From assembly GCA_900128565.1 (NCBI GenBank), contig LT635931.1:1-43508 (forward strand): a DNA stretch of 43,508 nt. The letters are read 5' to 3'. This DNA is from Stramenopiles sp. TOSAG23-6. Its lineage: Eukaryota; Sar. The notes under the pieces were generated by a model. That model had not been told where the DNA came from and did not search any database. It saw nothing but the letters and a program-made list of their open reading frames with translations. The translations under genes were made by a program, and so were the position numbers. This document shows, piece by piece, positions 1 to 10,783 of the stretch; position 1 is the first letter of the stretch; the number at the start of each line of letters is the position of its first letter.

Positions 1-81
1 AAAAATATTTCAAAAAAAAATCGTTAGGTACAAAATTTCGTACGAAAAATAAATTAAAAATTGAAAAAAAATAAAACATAC
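1..81 (-). repeat. Introner-like GT-AT intron, partial (kinase gene)
   Basis: On the minus strand the exon ends ...GTAT and the intron starts GTATGTTTTA. The TTCGTACGAA palindrome and TACCTAACGA follow. The 3' end lies outside the window. Same family as the other 15 introns. Confidence 0.8.
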
Positions 82-1177
82 ATACTTGGAGTGACCCTGT
101 TTTGTTTTGTGCTTTATTAAGTACATCATCAACTTTAACCTCATTATTAGTCGATGTGGGAGGGTGTGGGGGTAATTTCGACAAATTGTTATGAAATTTC
201 ACAACAGTAGTTTGCGGGACGCCGGCAAAACATTTTTCATATGTTTTATCAAGAAGATATGCCGCACATTCTCGAACAGCGCCTTTGCCAATACCAATAC
301 CACTCTTCATTCCCATACCTAAATTATCATAATCAATAGTTTTCATATCTAAATCATTTAAATCGTGAAAGAATAAATCACTCATTGAATTACTTGTAAA
401 TGTTGATTTCATATCTGTATATTTTTTAGATTTACTTGATGTAGTGGCATATATCGATTCTTCATTTGATATTTCATTTCGAGAATCCCGAGGTAAATAT
501 GATTTTGGGTTATTTTTAGCATATGGTTCTTCATCAGTTGGCTTAAAGACTGCAGCGATGCGACGCCCAGGACTACGCATAAAATATGCACCACCAGAAC
601 ATATTGAGTCTACAGGCGTCGGCGATAATCCAGATTGAAGACCAGCGATAACACTTGATATAAGAGAATTTCCATAATTGAAATACTTTTCTTCAAATAT
701 TTCTTTAGAAGAATTTTTACTTTCTTGGACATGTTTCCGAGGCGTCTCTTCATAATTATCCCAAAATTCAGAGTACGGTGACAATGTTCTCTCATTGTGA
801 AGTCTCTTTGGTGATGGGTGAATGACTTCAACGGAGCTGTTTGTATGTAAATTCAAACGATGACGCTTTTGCCCCATCCCTCCCCCATGTATTGCTTGAT
901 TATCTTTATTAACTCTATAACAGAATATTCTATCAGAAAAAGTAGCTGTCGTATACTCTGTCTTCACTCTGCTATCTGGGTGACTAGGCGTATATTTTTC
1001 ACCTATTTTTTGTTTATTTTGATCTTCTTCAGAGCTTTTAGTTTCTCCTTTTGTTCCCGATTTGTCAGCACACTCCACACACCCGCTTGTATCATCAGTC
1101 ATATTGGCTATTGTTAATTTTGCTAGACGTTGTTGTAATTGCTTAGCCTGGTCTACATGGGATATCGTAATAGACAT
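82..1177 (-). CDS. PI3/PI4-kinase-family lipid kinase (PI4K type II/gamma-like), first exon, partial
   Basis: Reading down from the ATG at 1177, an open frame of 365 codons continues to the intron donor at 81. The C-terminal half shows the start of a phosphatidylinositol 3/4-kinase catalytic domain: GGAYFM, then the ATP-binding lysine region VAVFKP-like (AAVFKPTDEEPYAKNNP), then GIGKGAVRECAAYLLDK and FAGVPQTTVVKF, in the order seen in plant-type PI4K-gamma and type II PI4-kinases. The first 180 residues are polar and low-complexity. Lipid phosphorylation at membranes is inferred from the family. The catalytic and activation loops must lie beyond position 1, so activity cannot be judged. The start is the first ATG in frame, about 420 bp from the retrotransposon edge. 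A PI3/4-kinase-like protein kinase is an alternative. Confidence 0.8.
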
Positions 1178-1594
1178 TTTCTCCACAAATCCACAACACC
1201 GTACTTGTAATTTGTAACTGGCAAGTTCTTCGTCGCAAAGTCAGTCGACCCCTGCCAATTTCTTTCGAAAGAATTAGTATCAAACTAAAGCTGAGAGAAT
1301 TATTCGTACAAAAACAACACGAAGATGAACACCAAAATGCGCTTCCGCGCTAGCCGGCAAGGCAAACCGGTATTTGTTACTGACAAAACAAAAGTAAGTT
1401 CACAGTTGTAATATCTTTCGAAATGTCAAAAAAGACCGACCGGTTGTTCATTCCCGATATTTTCTTTTTCTTACGTATCAAAATTTGGTACAGATCCTTG
1501 GAAAGAACTCTCTTCAAATTTTGGTACAGATCCTTGAGGCCACTTGAGGTGACCGGGTAACTTCTCTGTGGTGTAACCGTTTTCAAAGAACTTT
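1178..1594. other. Intergenic region upstream of the kinase gene
   Basis: No gene is seen. It holds the presumed kinase promoter. A roughly 20-bp direct repeat (TTGGTACAGATCCTTG with flanks) occurs at about 1479-1500 and 1514-1536. The last five bases (ACTTT) are the left target duplication of the retrotransposon. Confidence 0.6.
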
Positions 1595-1969
1595 TAGTAA
1601 AATACCGTTAGATTTCTTACGAAATCTGATATTAAATTGGATTGAAATTGGTTAAAAGAGACTAGTAACCGATTAGTAAAAATAGGATCAGTAAATAATT
1701 ACCTCTGGTAGAGTGTACGTATTATGGCCAGTAATACGTATAGTTAACCAGAGTGAACAAAATAAATTGAACTTGTAATCAAATATAGATCTTTTATTGA
1801 AAACTAAAGTTAAGAGACAAAGCGCACAACAGAAACAGAAACAGCAAGACAAAGAGACAAATAAAGAGCACGAGGTACCCTAAGGTAACTGGCTTTAACT
1901 CTGACTCTAATTGCTTACTTCTTGCGCAAACCTGTCTTAAATATCACAAAATACCGTTGTATTTTGCCT
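1595..1969 (-). repeat. 3' LTR of the copia element
   Basis: 375 bp, apparently identical to 10784-11158. On the minus strand it begins AGGCAA and ends TTACTA, not TG...CA. AAAATACCGTT occurs near both ends. Confidence 0.93.
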
Positions 1970-1976
1970 CTCCTCC
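1970..1976 (-). promoter_or_regulatory. Polypurine tract of the copia element
   Basis: The minus strand reads GTGGAGGAG directly against the 3' LTR start (AGGCAA), the expected place for the plus-strand primer of reverse transcription. Confidence 0.7.
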
Positions 1977-2734
1977 ACATGTTGTAAAACATGCTCTCTG
2001 GATTTCTAAAGATTAAATGATGATTAACAAAACAATTCTTGAATATAAATAAATTAAAACGAAAATATTTTTCTACAATTTTTGATATGAGAAATTTTGA
2101 AGCAGGATTGTTCCCTCATTCGAAAGTGAGGGAACATTCCTGTTCCAATTGGTAAATCAGAGATTCTGAATTTCTGAAATTCTGATTCATCAAAATTCTT
2201 CGATAACACGAAATCATTCCCAATCATAAATCGCGCGCGAATGATGGATCCATCAAAACATCAAAGACATTTAAAGGTCTTCGATCATGAATACTATTCA
2301 TTCGCTAAATTCTTCGTTTTGTAAAGTGAAACTTCTCGGAATATGATATGTCAGCCGCTAAGCACAGTACCACGTGGGAAAGCCACGAAAGGTACTGCGC
2401 TTATGCTACATTCTTTCCTCAACGTCGTAACACTATGGATAAACTCAGGATTCGTTTGGTCAACCAGAATATCGCTATGACAAAGAGACTTGGTCAAACA
2501 TCTTTTAGGTCCCATTCCTTAGGGAATCGGTCCACTGTTAAAAGTGGAAGTGAGTCGAGTTCGAGATTGATCTAACCTCATACGGGTACGTGCTTCCCAT
2601 GGCACAATGACAACGACAGTGACCCTGTTCGGAGTCCCTGTATTGGGGTTAGTACACGATCAAGATACTTCACTGGCCTAAATTGATTGTATAACCAATA
2701 ATCTGTCTGCGATTATGGATAACATACCCCGCGC

Positions 2735-5700
2735 TTACGCGAAGTCCATGAAGAACTTACGTAATCTTTCAAAGGTTACTTTATCCAAAGGTTTGGTAAA
2801 GAAGTCTCCAATGTTGTCTTTCGATTCGACACGCATAACATCAACAACGTTATGTTTGACAGCCTCACGTAAGAACGCAACGCGAACACCAATGTGTCGA
2901 GCAGCACGATGATTACACTCACGTGCAGCATTCAACAAAGCAGCCATATTATCTTCATAAACCGGCACAGGAGCATGCATTTCGCCTGTAAGATCATGAT
3001 ATACATCACGAGCCCACATGGCATCACGCGCTCCTTCAGTAAGAGCATACAATTCGCTTTCAAAGGAAGAAAGACATACGACAGCTGTTCTTCGAGACAT
3101 CCATTTTACAAGAGAACCAAACATAAAGACAGCACCACCCATGACAGATTTATACTTCTTCGGATTTACGTCACCAGCAAAGTTCGCGTCAACATAAATT
3201 TCGACGTAGATACCTTTTGTACCTATGTACAACCGAACACCACCATCGAACGGACGAACCTTTTCACATTTGCGTCCATAAATCAACCCAAGTTTAGCTG
3301 TACGCTTCAAATAACCAAGAACTAGCTTTAACGCAGCTATATGATAACTCGTTTGAGCCACCAAATGCTGTTGCAACGCCAGCGTTGCATATGCAATATC
3401 AGGACGTACGGTATTACTTAACCAGGTAAGTTTACCAACAGCTTCACGAAATGGAATACAAAACGAATTATCTTGAACGTCATTCTCTTTGTCAAACTTA
3501 TTCAAACGTACATTAGGTAAATGCGGAAGATCAGATTCCTTGAGTTTACCATTCATGCGTTTTTCAAAGTCGGTTATCATCTTATTGATGAAATTTTCTT
3601 GGGATAAGATCCAAGATCCATCTTCACATGTACGAATAGTGATTCCAAGAAACATGTTCGCTTCTTCACCATATGCAACTGTAGACGTGAATTTGCTTCC
3701 AAACGCTCTTACATGTTCTTTAGCTATATTCGAATCTTTCTTATCAAATAAAACGATAACATCGTCAACGTAAATAGCACAAAACAACACAGCACCGTTC
3801 TGAGTGAGTTTATAGATACATGGATCTGATTTAGTTGGTACCCAACCTCGAGACATTAACCATTCGGAGAGCATTTTGTGCCATAGCATGCTACTTTGCT
3901 TACAACCATAACAGCTCTTTAGCAACTTATAAGACCAGTGTGACGCATTGAACTCTTTGTTATTCAGTACGTCAAGATACTCAGGATTATCTTTTGCTAA
4001 TTCTTTTAGAACTTCAACGCCGGTACCACGAGGTATCTTTACATTGAGTTGTATGTCCATTTCAGGGAGAAGAAAAGCTTGAGATACATCCTCCATAAGC
4101 TTAGATAGATTATTGTACGCTCCAAATGCAAATAATGCGCGGAGTGATGCAAATCTAGATACTGGACTAAATGTTTCCTTATAGTCAAGATCAATACGCT
4201 GAAGATTACCCAAGATGGTAAGGCGAGCTTTAAACTGCTCTATCGAAGAATCATCTTTAAACTTTGTCTTATAGACCCATTTTGTGCCTAAAAGACGTTT
4301 GTACGATTCCGGGTGATAGTCCAGTTTGAATACACCGTTATATCCCATGCCTTTTTGCTCATCATCTTTAGCGACAGACCAATACTGTCTTTCAATGTCG
4401 GGCATATGGTTGAAATCTCTTTCAAATACAGGAGTCACGTGCTGCCTTAAATCTACTTTGGAATAGTCAAGGAATTTACGCTTTTGAGTGTCTTCATATT
4501 TAATACCATTTTGTTCAGGAGCTTGCTGCAAATGTAATTGGTATACTTCAGATATAGACGCATCTATTGTATCCAATAAATCATCATTAGGTGATTTGTT
4601 AAATACGGAATAAGCCATGAATAAATGATTAATTTCATCACTTTCTGTTGTATATGAAGCATTAGCAGAGAAGAAGGCTTCAATGGACGTATCTTTAAGA
4701 TGGTAATCTGCAAGAAGGCTCAGGTTGGATTCCAGAAGTTTCTTCTCACGAATTCTTTTACTACGTCTGCATCGATTACTTTCAGAATTGGCAAAACGAG
4801 GACTACGACGACAAGGTTGTATAGTTTCAGATTCATCTGCATCTGATTCTATAGTTTCAACTTCAGAAATATCGTCGTTAGATACGTTAGAGTTATCGTC
4901 AGAAATATCGCCATTAGAGGTATTGTTTGATTGAACATTGACTCCTCCAGAATCGATATTGACTCCTCCAGATTCAGCATTCTCTCCTCCACATGTTGAT
5001 GGATCAATATGATTTACATGCTGAGAGACGGAATTAGAATCCAACTCATTCGAAATTGCATCGGATAATGCTTTTGAAACAGGATACGTAACATCCATAG
5101 CCTTTATTACATCATGAGGAACTTGAGGAAACGTTCCTGTGCGACGCATTAAGTCGATTTGATCTAACAAGATTCGCTGATCCACGTTAGGATGCTTACG
5201 ACTCAAAAGATCCAATAAAAGTTTTGCCGCTTTATCTTCTGCCATTTTAGTAGCATGATATACGGGAGATCGAACTTCGTCGCGAAACTCAGGAGAAGCA
5301 CCTTCACGAGCTTTAATCCGACGCGATTCGATATCTGGTCGGGGTTGCAAAGAACCAAGCTGAACATTTGGGTGACGTTCACGACGAAGTTGTCCAATGG
5401 AGTGCTTAGCTAAATGCCTTCGCACCCACTTTTGGATTATTACCGACGACTTCAATAGCTTTTCAAATGAATGATCAAATGATATTATTGCCATATCTGT
5501 CGTTGAGGTTTTTGGTTTCGTACTACCGTCTGTATAGATGGGTTTATAATACGAGATTTTTGGTTTTAAACCAGACGGATGTTTTACGATACCATCTGAT
5601 TTATTGTACGGGTTAGTGTACGGTTCAATCAGTGATCGAATTTCTAAGGAGTCCGCCGGGTGCATTTTGGTAGATGGAGACTTAAAACCGTTTAGGTGAC

Positions 5701-8700
5701 CATCCAAAATACTCTGGGCACGATTACCATTGCAGATACCAGTCTGTATATCAATATCAGAATAACGCTGCGATTCGAGGACTGCTTTAGCTGCAGGAGA
5801 TAATCTTTGGACATACCCAGGTTCCTTTTCAAATGGAATCAAAGGGTAATTATGCTTCGAGTTGTGGATTGCATCGTTAGGAAGCANCACAAATCCAAGT
5901 TTTTCTCCAGTATTGGTTATCTCGCCACAGGGCTGAAAGGGAAGAAGTTTGAACTGAGAAGACATATATATCGGTTCTGAATCGATTGAATATATCGGCG
6001 AAATGTGTATGGTCTTCAGCAAACAACGACGCTGAAAGTTATAACACAGGAAACTTATGCCATCCTGGATCGGGCGAAGTATGAAAACTTCTTCACCAGT
6101 TGTGTGCAACTTATTGATACCAGGCGTAATAGCACTATATTCACTTTCTGTTAAATCATCTCTTGACGTTCCATTTGGTAGGATCTTTGCTTTTGGCGTA
6201 ATATGGGCAATTGCAATTGTACCAGCTGGGACCATTTGACGCGCGATTATTGAAGGCTTTGGAGGATGTCCATATGCCAATGCATATGCTGAATTACCGC
6301 TTGAATCAATAGGAAAGATATTATGATCATCTCTCGCTTTAAGTAGTATTTCAGGTGCTAAATTCAACGGAATATCTTTATCTAAACATTGAACACGCAC
6401 AGATTTGAATGACACTCCAATAGAATTTTCGACAGGACCTTGGCCAGAACTATTGTAAGGACCATTATCCAGCAGCGCGACACCTTTAGAATGACACTTA
6501 CTCCGGTTCGAGTGTTTCAAACCCTCTTTACAGGAGTCGAAACAGATGAACTTTGGGGGAATTTTTCTGCCGAAACGATTCATATTTATCATGATTGTTT
6601 CGTCTATTACCCGCTGCGTACAAACTTCAGCTTCATGCTTAGATTTCATAAGATAAATGAACCAATATTTCGTTGCAGGACACACGGCATGAAACGAGTA
6701 TATTTCGCCACGTAAACTCGGGACTCGAAAAGGTCCAGCAAGATCACAATAGATGCCAAATACACCAAGGATGATCTCTGAGATTAGTTTCGAATTATAT
6801 AAGGTACGGTTAAACGAATTATGAACACGCGATTTCTTTGCACTTTTGCCTTTACCACATGCATTACACACAAAAGATAACATATCTTCTTTTGAAAACT
6901 TATATTTCTTGATACCAAAGTTTTCGTATGCACCTGAATTTTGCAAGCGCAGAAACTTTTCAACACCAGGATGACCAAGCTGCTTATGAGCCAATGCTGC
7001 CTGTTCGCTTTTCGTCATAACGGACTTCTTTCTGTCTGTTAATGGCAAACCGGATCTACGCATTTTGTCGCCTTTCATAAATTGATCAGAAGGATTTATC
7101 TTCTTTGATTTCATGAAACGAGATGACATAACTGGATAAGCTTCAAGCAAATGTTCATTATCATCATTGACAAGATCCAAAATAATAGTTTCAAACAAGT
7201 ATACTGCTACATCTTCTGGTGACGCATCACATTTTACTTCATTTATTGGAACTACATCTGGGATATCTTTTCTACACAAACGAACTTTTGATGTTTCATC
7301 AAGCAAATTGATTTCATCATTCAGAATATATATTCCACGTTTGGGGCAAGCTTTACCAATAATTACAGAATCTTCAATACTCGAAGCTGCTTTTGGCATT
7401 ACTGATAAATATTCATCAACAACGAATTTGCAGTCGAGTTGCTCTCTTATTCTATTTGCAGACAGCAGAAATAGTTTTGAAGGAAGTTCTGGTGAATACA
7501 GAACATCATTGTATCCATGTACCGTTTTGCCAATCAATTTGATTGGGACCGGCACATTTGATATGCCCAGTACTGCTGGGGGTCCACCAGATCTTATCCA
7601 ACATGGGTCGGAAGGTTTAGGAGGACGGAGCGATGATTCAATGAAAAGCTCACGATTACCAGTAATACTCTCAGCCGCACAAGTGTCAAATAGAACTTTC
7701 GGTGGAGCATCTGGTTGCACCTGATATATCTCAATAATTCTTGAAATATCATATAATTGGGCGCTAAAGGTATTGATGAAATTCCCTGATGCATAGTACA
7801 TGAAATTCTCCGCAAGCTTTTGAATCTTTTCATCAGAAACTGACGAAGTTGGAGGATCCGTGACAATCATCTTTGCTGTACCATCATTAAAATCTGCCGC
7901 AAAGGCTACAGATTTATGAGCTATTGGCTTGTTCCCTGTACGAGGACATGCCAAAGTTTCTCTAATTTCCTTGTACGATGGGAATGAAACACACAAGAAA
8001 GGACATTTGTCCTTTCCATATGGACAACGAATTTGCTCAACACAAAATGGACATTTGTCCCCTTTATTCTTCTTCTCCTCCCAATCTGGATTGAGACGAT
8101 TCAGAATGCACATGGAAGTTAAATGATGCTTTTGACCGCAAATATCGCATTTATTGCTTGATTTGACATTAGGGCAATCTCTTGGAGATTTATTTTTATG
8201 CGTTTTACCACAACGATAGCACTCACCATTTTTCAACGGAACTGTGATTTCACGAAGGACTTTGATAAACTTTGACGTATTTTCAACATTGTTACCACGT
8301 CTAAGTTCATTCGAACGATGAGTCGCAAGTGTATTATTATTCTTTGAATTGGAGTTCTTCTTAGAAGATCCAGACTTAGAATTTTGCATGTCTTTTACCT
8401 GTTTGCTGAGAGAACCAATTTGAGCTTTATAGGCTTCAATTTGTTCACTCGCAGGATTTGGAGCATACAATGGAAGACGACTTGCAATCGCTTTTCCAAA
8501 CATCGATGACATTGTGTCAGATGACCAGGAGTTATATTTCCTAGAAATAACCTGGATTTCATGAATTACGTACGAAAGATGCATCAATGGAAATTGACGC
8601 TTGACCATACAGGAATCTTCGTAGTCACTTTGCTTCAACGCTAAGATGACGGGAAGAATTCGTGGCGCAGTTATACCATTGAGGTATGCAATCATTATTA

Positions 8701-10483
8701 CGGATGCTGGAGTATTTCCTGGAAGGGAAAAATTCAACAGTGGACGAGCTGGTTTTGATTCCAGTGAGTCCAAGTTGATACAATCCAATTCACGATCAGG
8801 TGCATCTGGATTCATTATATTAAGATATAAAGAATAAGATCTACCTGATGCAACCCGACTCATAATGATCGCAAATAATTCAGCACTTGGGGTTTTATCC
8901 ATTTCAACAGAAGGCATAATCTTTTCTGTGACCAAATATGGAATACGATTTCTGAGAAACTCATGCGCATGGTGAGGTATGGGGGATGTATATCCCTTTA
9001 CCTCTGACTCATCAACTTGTAGAAAGGCTGCAGCTAGTTGTTTCCGAATAGTTCCAGGACCACAAGATACACGTCTGGCATTATCAAGATAAACTTTCTT
9101 GGTATCACCATTCGCAGTGGAAAAATTTACAGGTAGATGAAGGCTGTTCGTTAGTTGATCTTTCTTAATCAGCCTATCTAGATTTAGTAATTTATCATAG
9201 TCTACTTTTTGTAAATGACCACTAGCGAAAAACAAATCCAATTCATCACAGAGACGTTTATACCTCTGAGCTTGGCAAGTTAGACGTTCATTAGAGTACA
9301 AATCGAGAAATCTTGTCGTATATCGCAACAAAGATTCTTTATCTTTCTGTTTGATTTGAGTTAATCTTGTTAAAGATTTCGAGTGAGCAAAACCGCATTG
9401 CTGTTCTGCCCAGTTGAGAATTGTCGTCAAGATTTCATATGGCGACATCTTCTGTTGGATTGCTGGATCAATCGGCTTGAAGATTCTTTTCTCAATACTT
9501 GCTTCTATGCGTTCCGGGCATCTTAGCANATTTATTAACGCTTTTACAACCGTTCTCTGATGGTTATAATTCTGAGTATATTCGTCAGAAATACGAACCA
9601 GAGATTTAATTTGATTTCTGCGTGCAGAAACCATTTGTGCGTTTGTGACATAGTAGTTGTACGCTTTAAGTGCGTCATTATACTTGTCATATGTGTCATC
9701 TGAATTATTATCTTCTCCAGGAGACGGAATTTGACCTGAGGTACCACCCGACGTTGAGACATCAGCTGAATTATTAACGTCATTCAATGAACTAGTATTA
9801 TCATTTGTTTGACGATCCTCTTTATAATTAGGGTCTATTTTCTTTGCCTTGAGAATTCGCTTGTCCAATCTTTTAATATTTTTCTTTAAAACAATTTGTT
9901 GGTTTTCATATTTGGTAATCGATAAACCTAGATTAGAGAATTCATCCTTCAACAAAGAGATACGATGAGCAAGCCTCTCAATTTCTTGAATTTGAACTGG
10001 AGTACGAACTGCAGCAAGAATTTGAGATAACTTCTTATGTTCATTCTCAGCATCCTGTCCAGCTGTTTTAACGGCTTCCTGTTGGAAATTGAACGACGTT
10101 ATTTCGTCATTTAACTCCTCTATCTTATCTTCAATATCGTCCTTCTTTTGTGTAAGACTGATGATATATATACGAGATTCTTTAATTTCTCGAATTTTCT
10201 CAAACGCTTTTGGATACATGATTTCCTTCGGCTCTTGGACAGGCGTGACTTCTTGAATTTGTGTGTCACGTAACTGTTGAAGATCTTTTGAAAATTGCAT
10301 CTTGTCAGGGTGATCCAGTAATCTTTCTGTGTCATCAAGTAAATCTAAAGGATTAGATAACTTTGTGGCACGATTAGATTTAATTGACAATTTGGCTGCG
10401 GAAGTACGAATACCTCGTAGCCATGGGACTGAATCAGCAGGTCTGACTAAACGTACTATATTAGATTCTCCTCCTTTAGTCAT
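2735..10483 (-). CDS. Copia gag-pol polyprotein (2,582 aa)
   Basis: One uninterrupted frame. Residues about 90-250 are coiled-coil gag. Near 750-790 are a zinc knuckle (CYRCGKTHKNKSPRDC) and a second Cys/His cluster (CDICGQKHHLTSMC). The protease motif near 930 reads FDTCA where D-S/T-G is normal. Integrase has an HKQLGH plus CNACGK zinc site near 1,165-1,205, then D (CDLAGP), D (CFDSCKEG) and E (GPVENS). RT near 2,080-2,280 contains YVDDVIV at about 3760-3775. RNase H has YVDANFAGD and ends near TKPL. Two ambiguous bases (5887, 9529) put X in the protein but no frame break. The gag-pol fusion with no shift is normal for copia; 2,582 aa is much longer than the usual roughly 1,400. Confidence 0.95.
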   Translation of the reverse strand: MTKGGESNIVRLVRPADSVPWLRGIRTSAAKLSIKSNRATKLSNPLDLLDDTERLLDHPDKMQFSKDLQQLRDTQIQEVTPVQEPKEIMYPKAFEKIREIKESRIYIISLTQKKDDIEDKIEELNDEITSFNFQQEAVKTAGQDAENEHKKLSQILAAVRTPVQIQEIERLAHRISLLKDEFSNLGLSITKYENQQIVLKKNIKRLDKRILKAKKIDPNYKEDRQTNDNTSSLNDVNNSADVSTSGGTSGQIPSPGEDNNSDDTYDKYNDALKAYNYYVTNAQMVSARRNQIKSLVRISDEYTQNYNHQRTVVKALINXLRCPERIEASIEKRIFKPIDPAIQQKMSPYEILTTILNWAEQQCGFAHSKSLTRLTQIKQKDKESLLRYTTRFLDLYSNERLTCQAQRYKRLCDELDLFFASGHLQKVDYDKLLNLDRLIKKDQLTNSLHLPVNFSTANGDTKKVYLDNARRVSCGPGTIRKQLAAAFLQVDESEVKGYTSPIPHHAHEFLRNRIPYLVTEKIMPSVEMDKTPSAELFAIIMSRVASGRSYSLYLNIMNPDAPDRELDCINLDSLESKPARPLLNFSLPGNTPASVIMIAYLNGITAPRILPVILALKQSDYEDSCMVKRQFPLMHLSYVIHEIQVISRKYNSWSSDTMSSMFGKAIASRLPLYAPNPASEQIEAYKAQIGSLSKQVKDMQNSKSGSSKKNSNSKNNNTLATHRSNELRRGNNVENTSKFIKVLREITVPLKNGECYRCGKTHKNKSPRDCPNVKSSNKCDICGQKHHLTSMCILNRLNPDWEEKKNKGDKCPFCVEQIRCPYGKDKCPFLCVSFPSYKEIRETLACPRTGNKPIAHKSVAFAADFNDGTAKMIVTDPPTSSVSDEKIQKLAENFMYYASGNFINTFSAQLYDISRIIEIYQVQPDAPPKVLFDTCAAESITGNRELFIESSLRPPKPSDPCWIRSGGPPAVLGISNVPVPIKLIGKTVHGYNDVLYSPELPSKLFLLSANRIREQLDCKFVVDEYLSVMPKAASSIEDSVIIGKACPKRGIYILNDEINLLDETSKVRLCRKDIPDVVPINEVKCDASPEDVAVYLFETIILDLVNDDNEHLLEAYPVMSSRFMKSKKINPSDQFMKGDKMRRSGLPLTDRKKSVMTKSEQAALAHKQLGHPGVEKFLRLQNSGAYENFGIKKYKFSKEDMLSFVCNACGKGKSAKKSRVHNSFNRTLYNSKLISEIILGVFGIYCDLAGPFRVPSLRGEIYSFHAVCPATKYWFIYLMKSKHEAEVCTQRVIDETIMINMNRFGRKIPPKFICFDSCKEGLKHSNRSKCHSKGVALLDNGPYNSSGQGPVENSIGVSFKSVRVQCLDKDIPLNLAPEILLKARDDHNIFPIDSSGNSAYALAYGHPPKPSIIARQMVPAGTIAIAHITPKAKILPNGTSRDDLTESEYSAITPGINKLHTTGEEVFILRPIQDGISFLCYNFQRRCLLKTIHISPIYSIDSEPIYMSSQFKLLPFQPCGEITNTGEKLGFVXLPNDAIHNSKHNYPLIPFEKEPGYVQRLSPAAKAVLESQRYSDIDIQTGICNGNRAQSILDGHLNGFKSPSTKMHPADSLEIRSLIEPYTNPYNKSDGIVKHPSGLKPKISYYKPIYTDGSTKPKTSTTDMAIISFDHSFEKLLKSSVIIQKWVRRHLAKHSIGQLRRERHPNVQLGSLQPRPDIESRRIKAREGASPEFRDEVRSPVYHATKMAEDKAAKLLLDLLSRKHPNVDQRILLDQIDLMRRTGTFPQVPHDVIKAMDVTYPVSKALSDAISNELDSNSVSQHVNHIDPSTCGGENAESGGVNIDSGGVNVQSNNTSNGDISDDNSNVSNDDISEVETIESDADESETIQPCRRSPRFANSESNRCRRSKRIREKKLLESNLSLLADYHLKDTSIEAFFSANASYTTESDEINHLFMAYSVFNKSPNDDLLDTIDASISEVYQLHLQQAPEQNGIKYEDTQKRKFLDYSKVDLRQHVTPVFERDFNHMPDIERQYWSVAKDDEQKGMGYNGVFKLDYHPESYKRLLGTKWVYKTKFKDDSSIEQFKARLTILGNLQRIDLDYKETFSPVSRFASLRALFAFGAYNNLSKLMEDVSQAFLLPEMDIQLNVKIPRGTGVEVLKELAKDNPEYLDVLNNKEFNASHWSYKLLKSCYGCKQSSMLWHKMLSEWLMSRGWVPTKSDPCIYKLTQNGAVLFCAIYVDDVIVLFDKKDSNIAKEHVRAFGSKFTSTVAYGEEANMFLGITIRTCEDGSWILSQENFINKMITDFEKRMNGKLKESDLPHLPNVRLNKFDKENDVQDNSFCIPFREAVGKLTWLSNTVRPDIAYATLALQQHLVAQTSYHIAALKLVLGYLKRTAKLGLIYGRKCEKVRPFDGGVRLYIGTKGIYVEIYVDANFAGDVNPKKYKSVMGGAVFMFGSLVKWMSRRTAVVCLSSFESELYALTEGARDAMWARDVYHDLTGEMHAPVPVYEDNMAALLNAARECNHRAARHIGVRVAFLREAVKHNVVDVMRVESKDNIGDFFTKPLDKVTFERLRKFFMDFA

Positions 10484-10761
10484 GATTGGCTAAATGGTTA
10501 TGAAGGAGTAAATATTATAGGAAAAACTGTCTCTCAGGAGTTCCTGGTATACAGCTGATGAGAATAGACTCCTAAAAATGGAGATTATCCTCTTAGAACA
10601 AAACTTTGGTGTTTTCGTCAAAACACAAAGTTAATGCCGAAATCCGTGAAAGTAAAGTCACGGAAACGATACGTTTAAAAACGACAGTTACAGAAAATTA
10701 ACAGACCAGTAAGCTAGAATGTTAAGATTAGTCTACTATTATCAATGCACAATGAATGAAA

Positions 10762-10783
10762 GGGTAGAGACCGACTGTTAATC
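10762..10783 (-). promoter_or_regulatory. Probable primer-binding site matching a tRNA-Asn anticodon arm
   Basis: The RNA-sense (minus) strand directly after the 5' LTR reads GATTAACAGTCGG. Its complement, CCGACTGTTAATC, is the anticodon arm of tRNA-Asn(GUU), with loop CTGTTAA and anticodon GTT. Priming from an internal tRNA fragment is known for Drosophila copia (initiator tRNA-Met). The match beyond the anticodon arm is poor, so the primer identity is inferred. Confidence 0.5.

Noticed and set aside
1479-1536. Direct repeat upstream of the kinase gene as an introner relic
   Set aside because: Shares only a short AAATTTTGGTAC string with the core, in no intron context; kept only as a local repeat.
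2735-10483. Frameshifts or breaks in the copia polyprotein
   Set aside because: The frame is continuous; the only anomalies are single ambiguous bases at 5887 and 9529.
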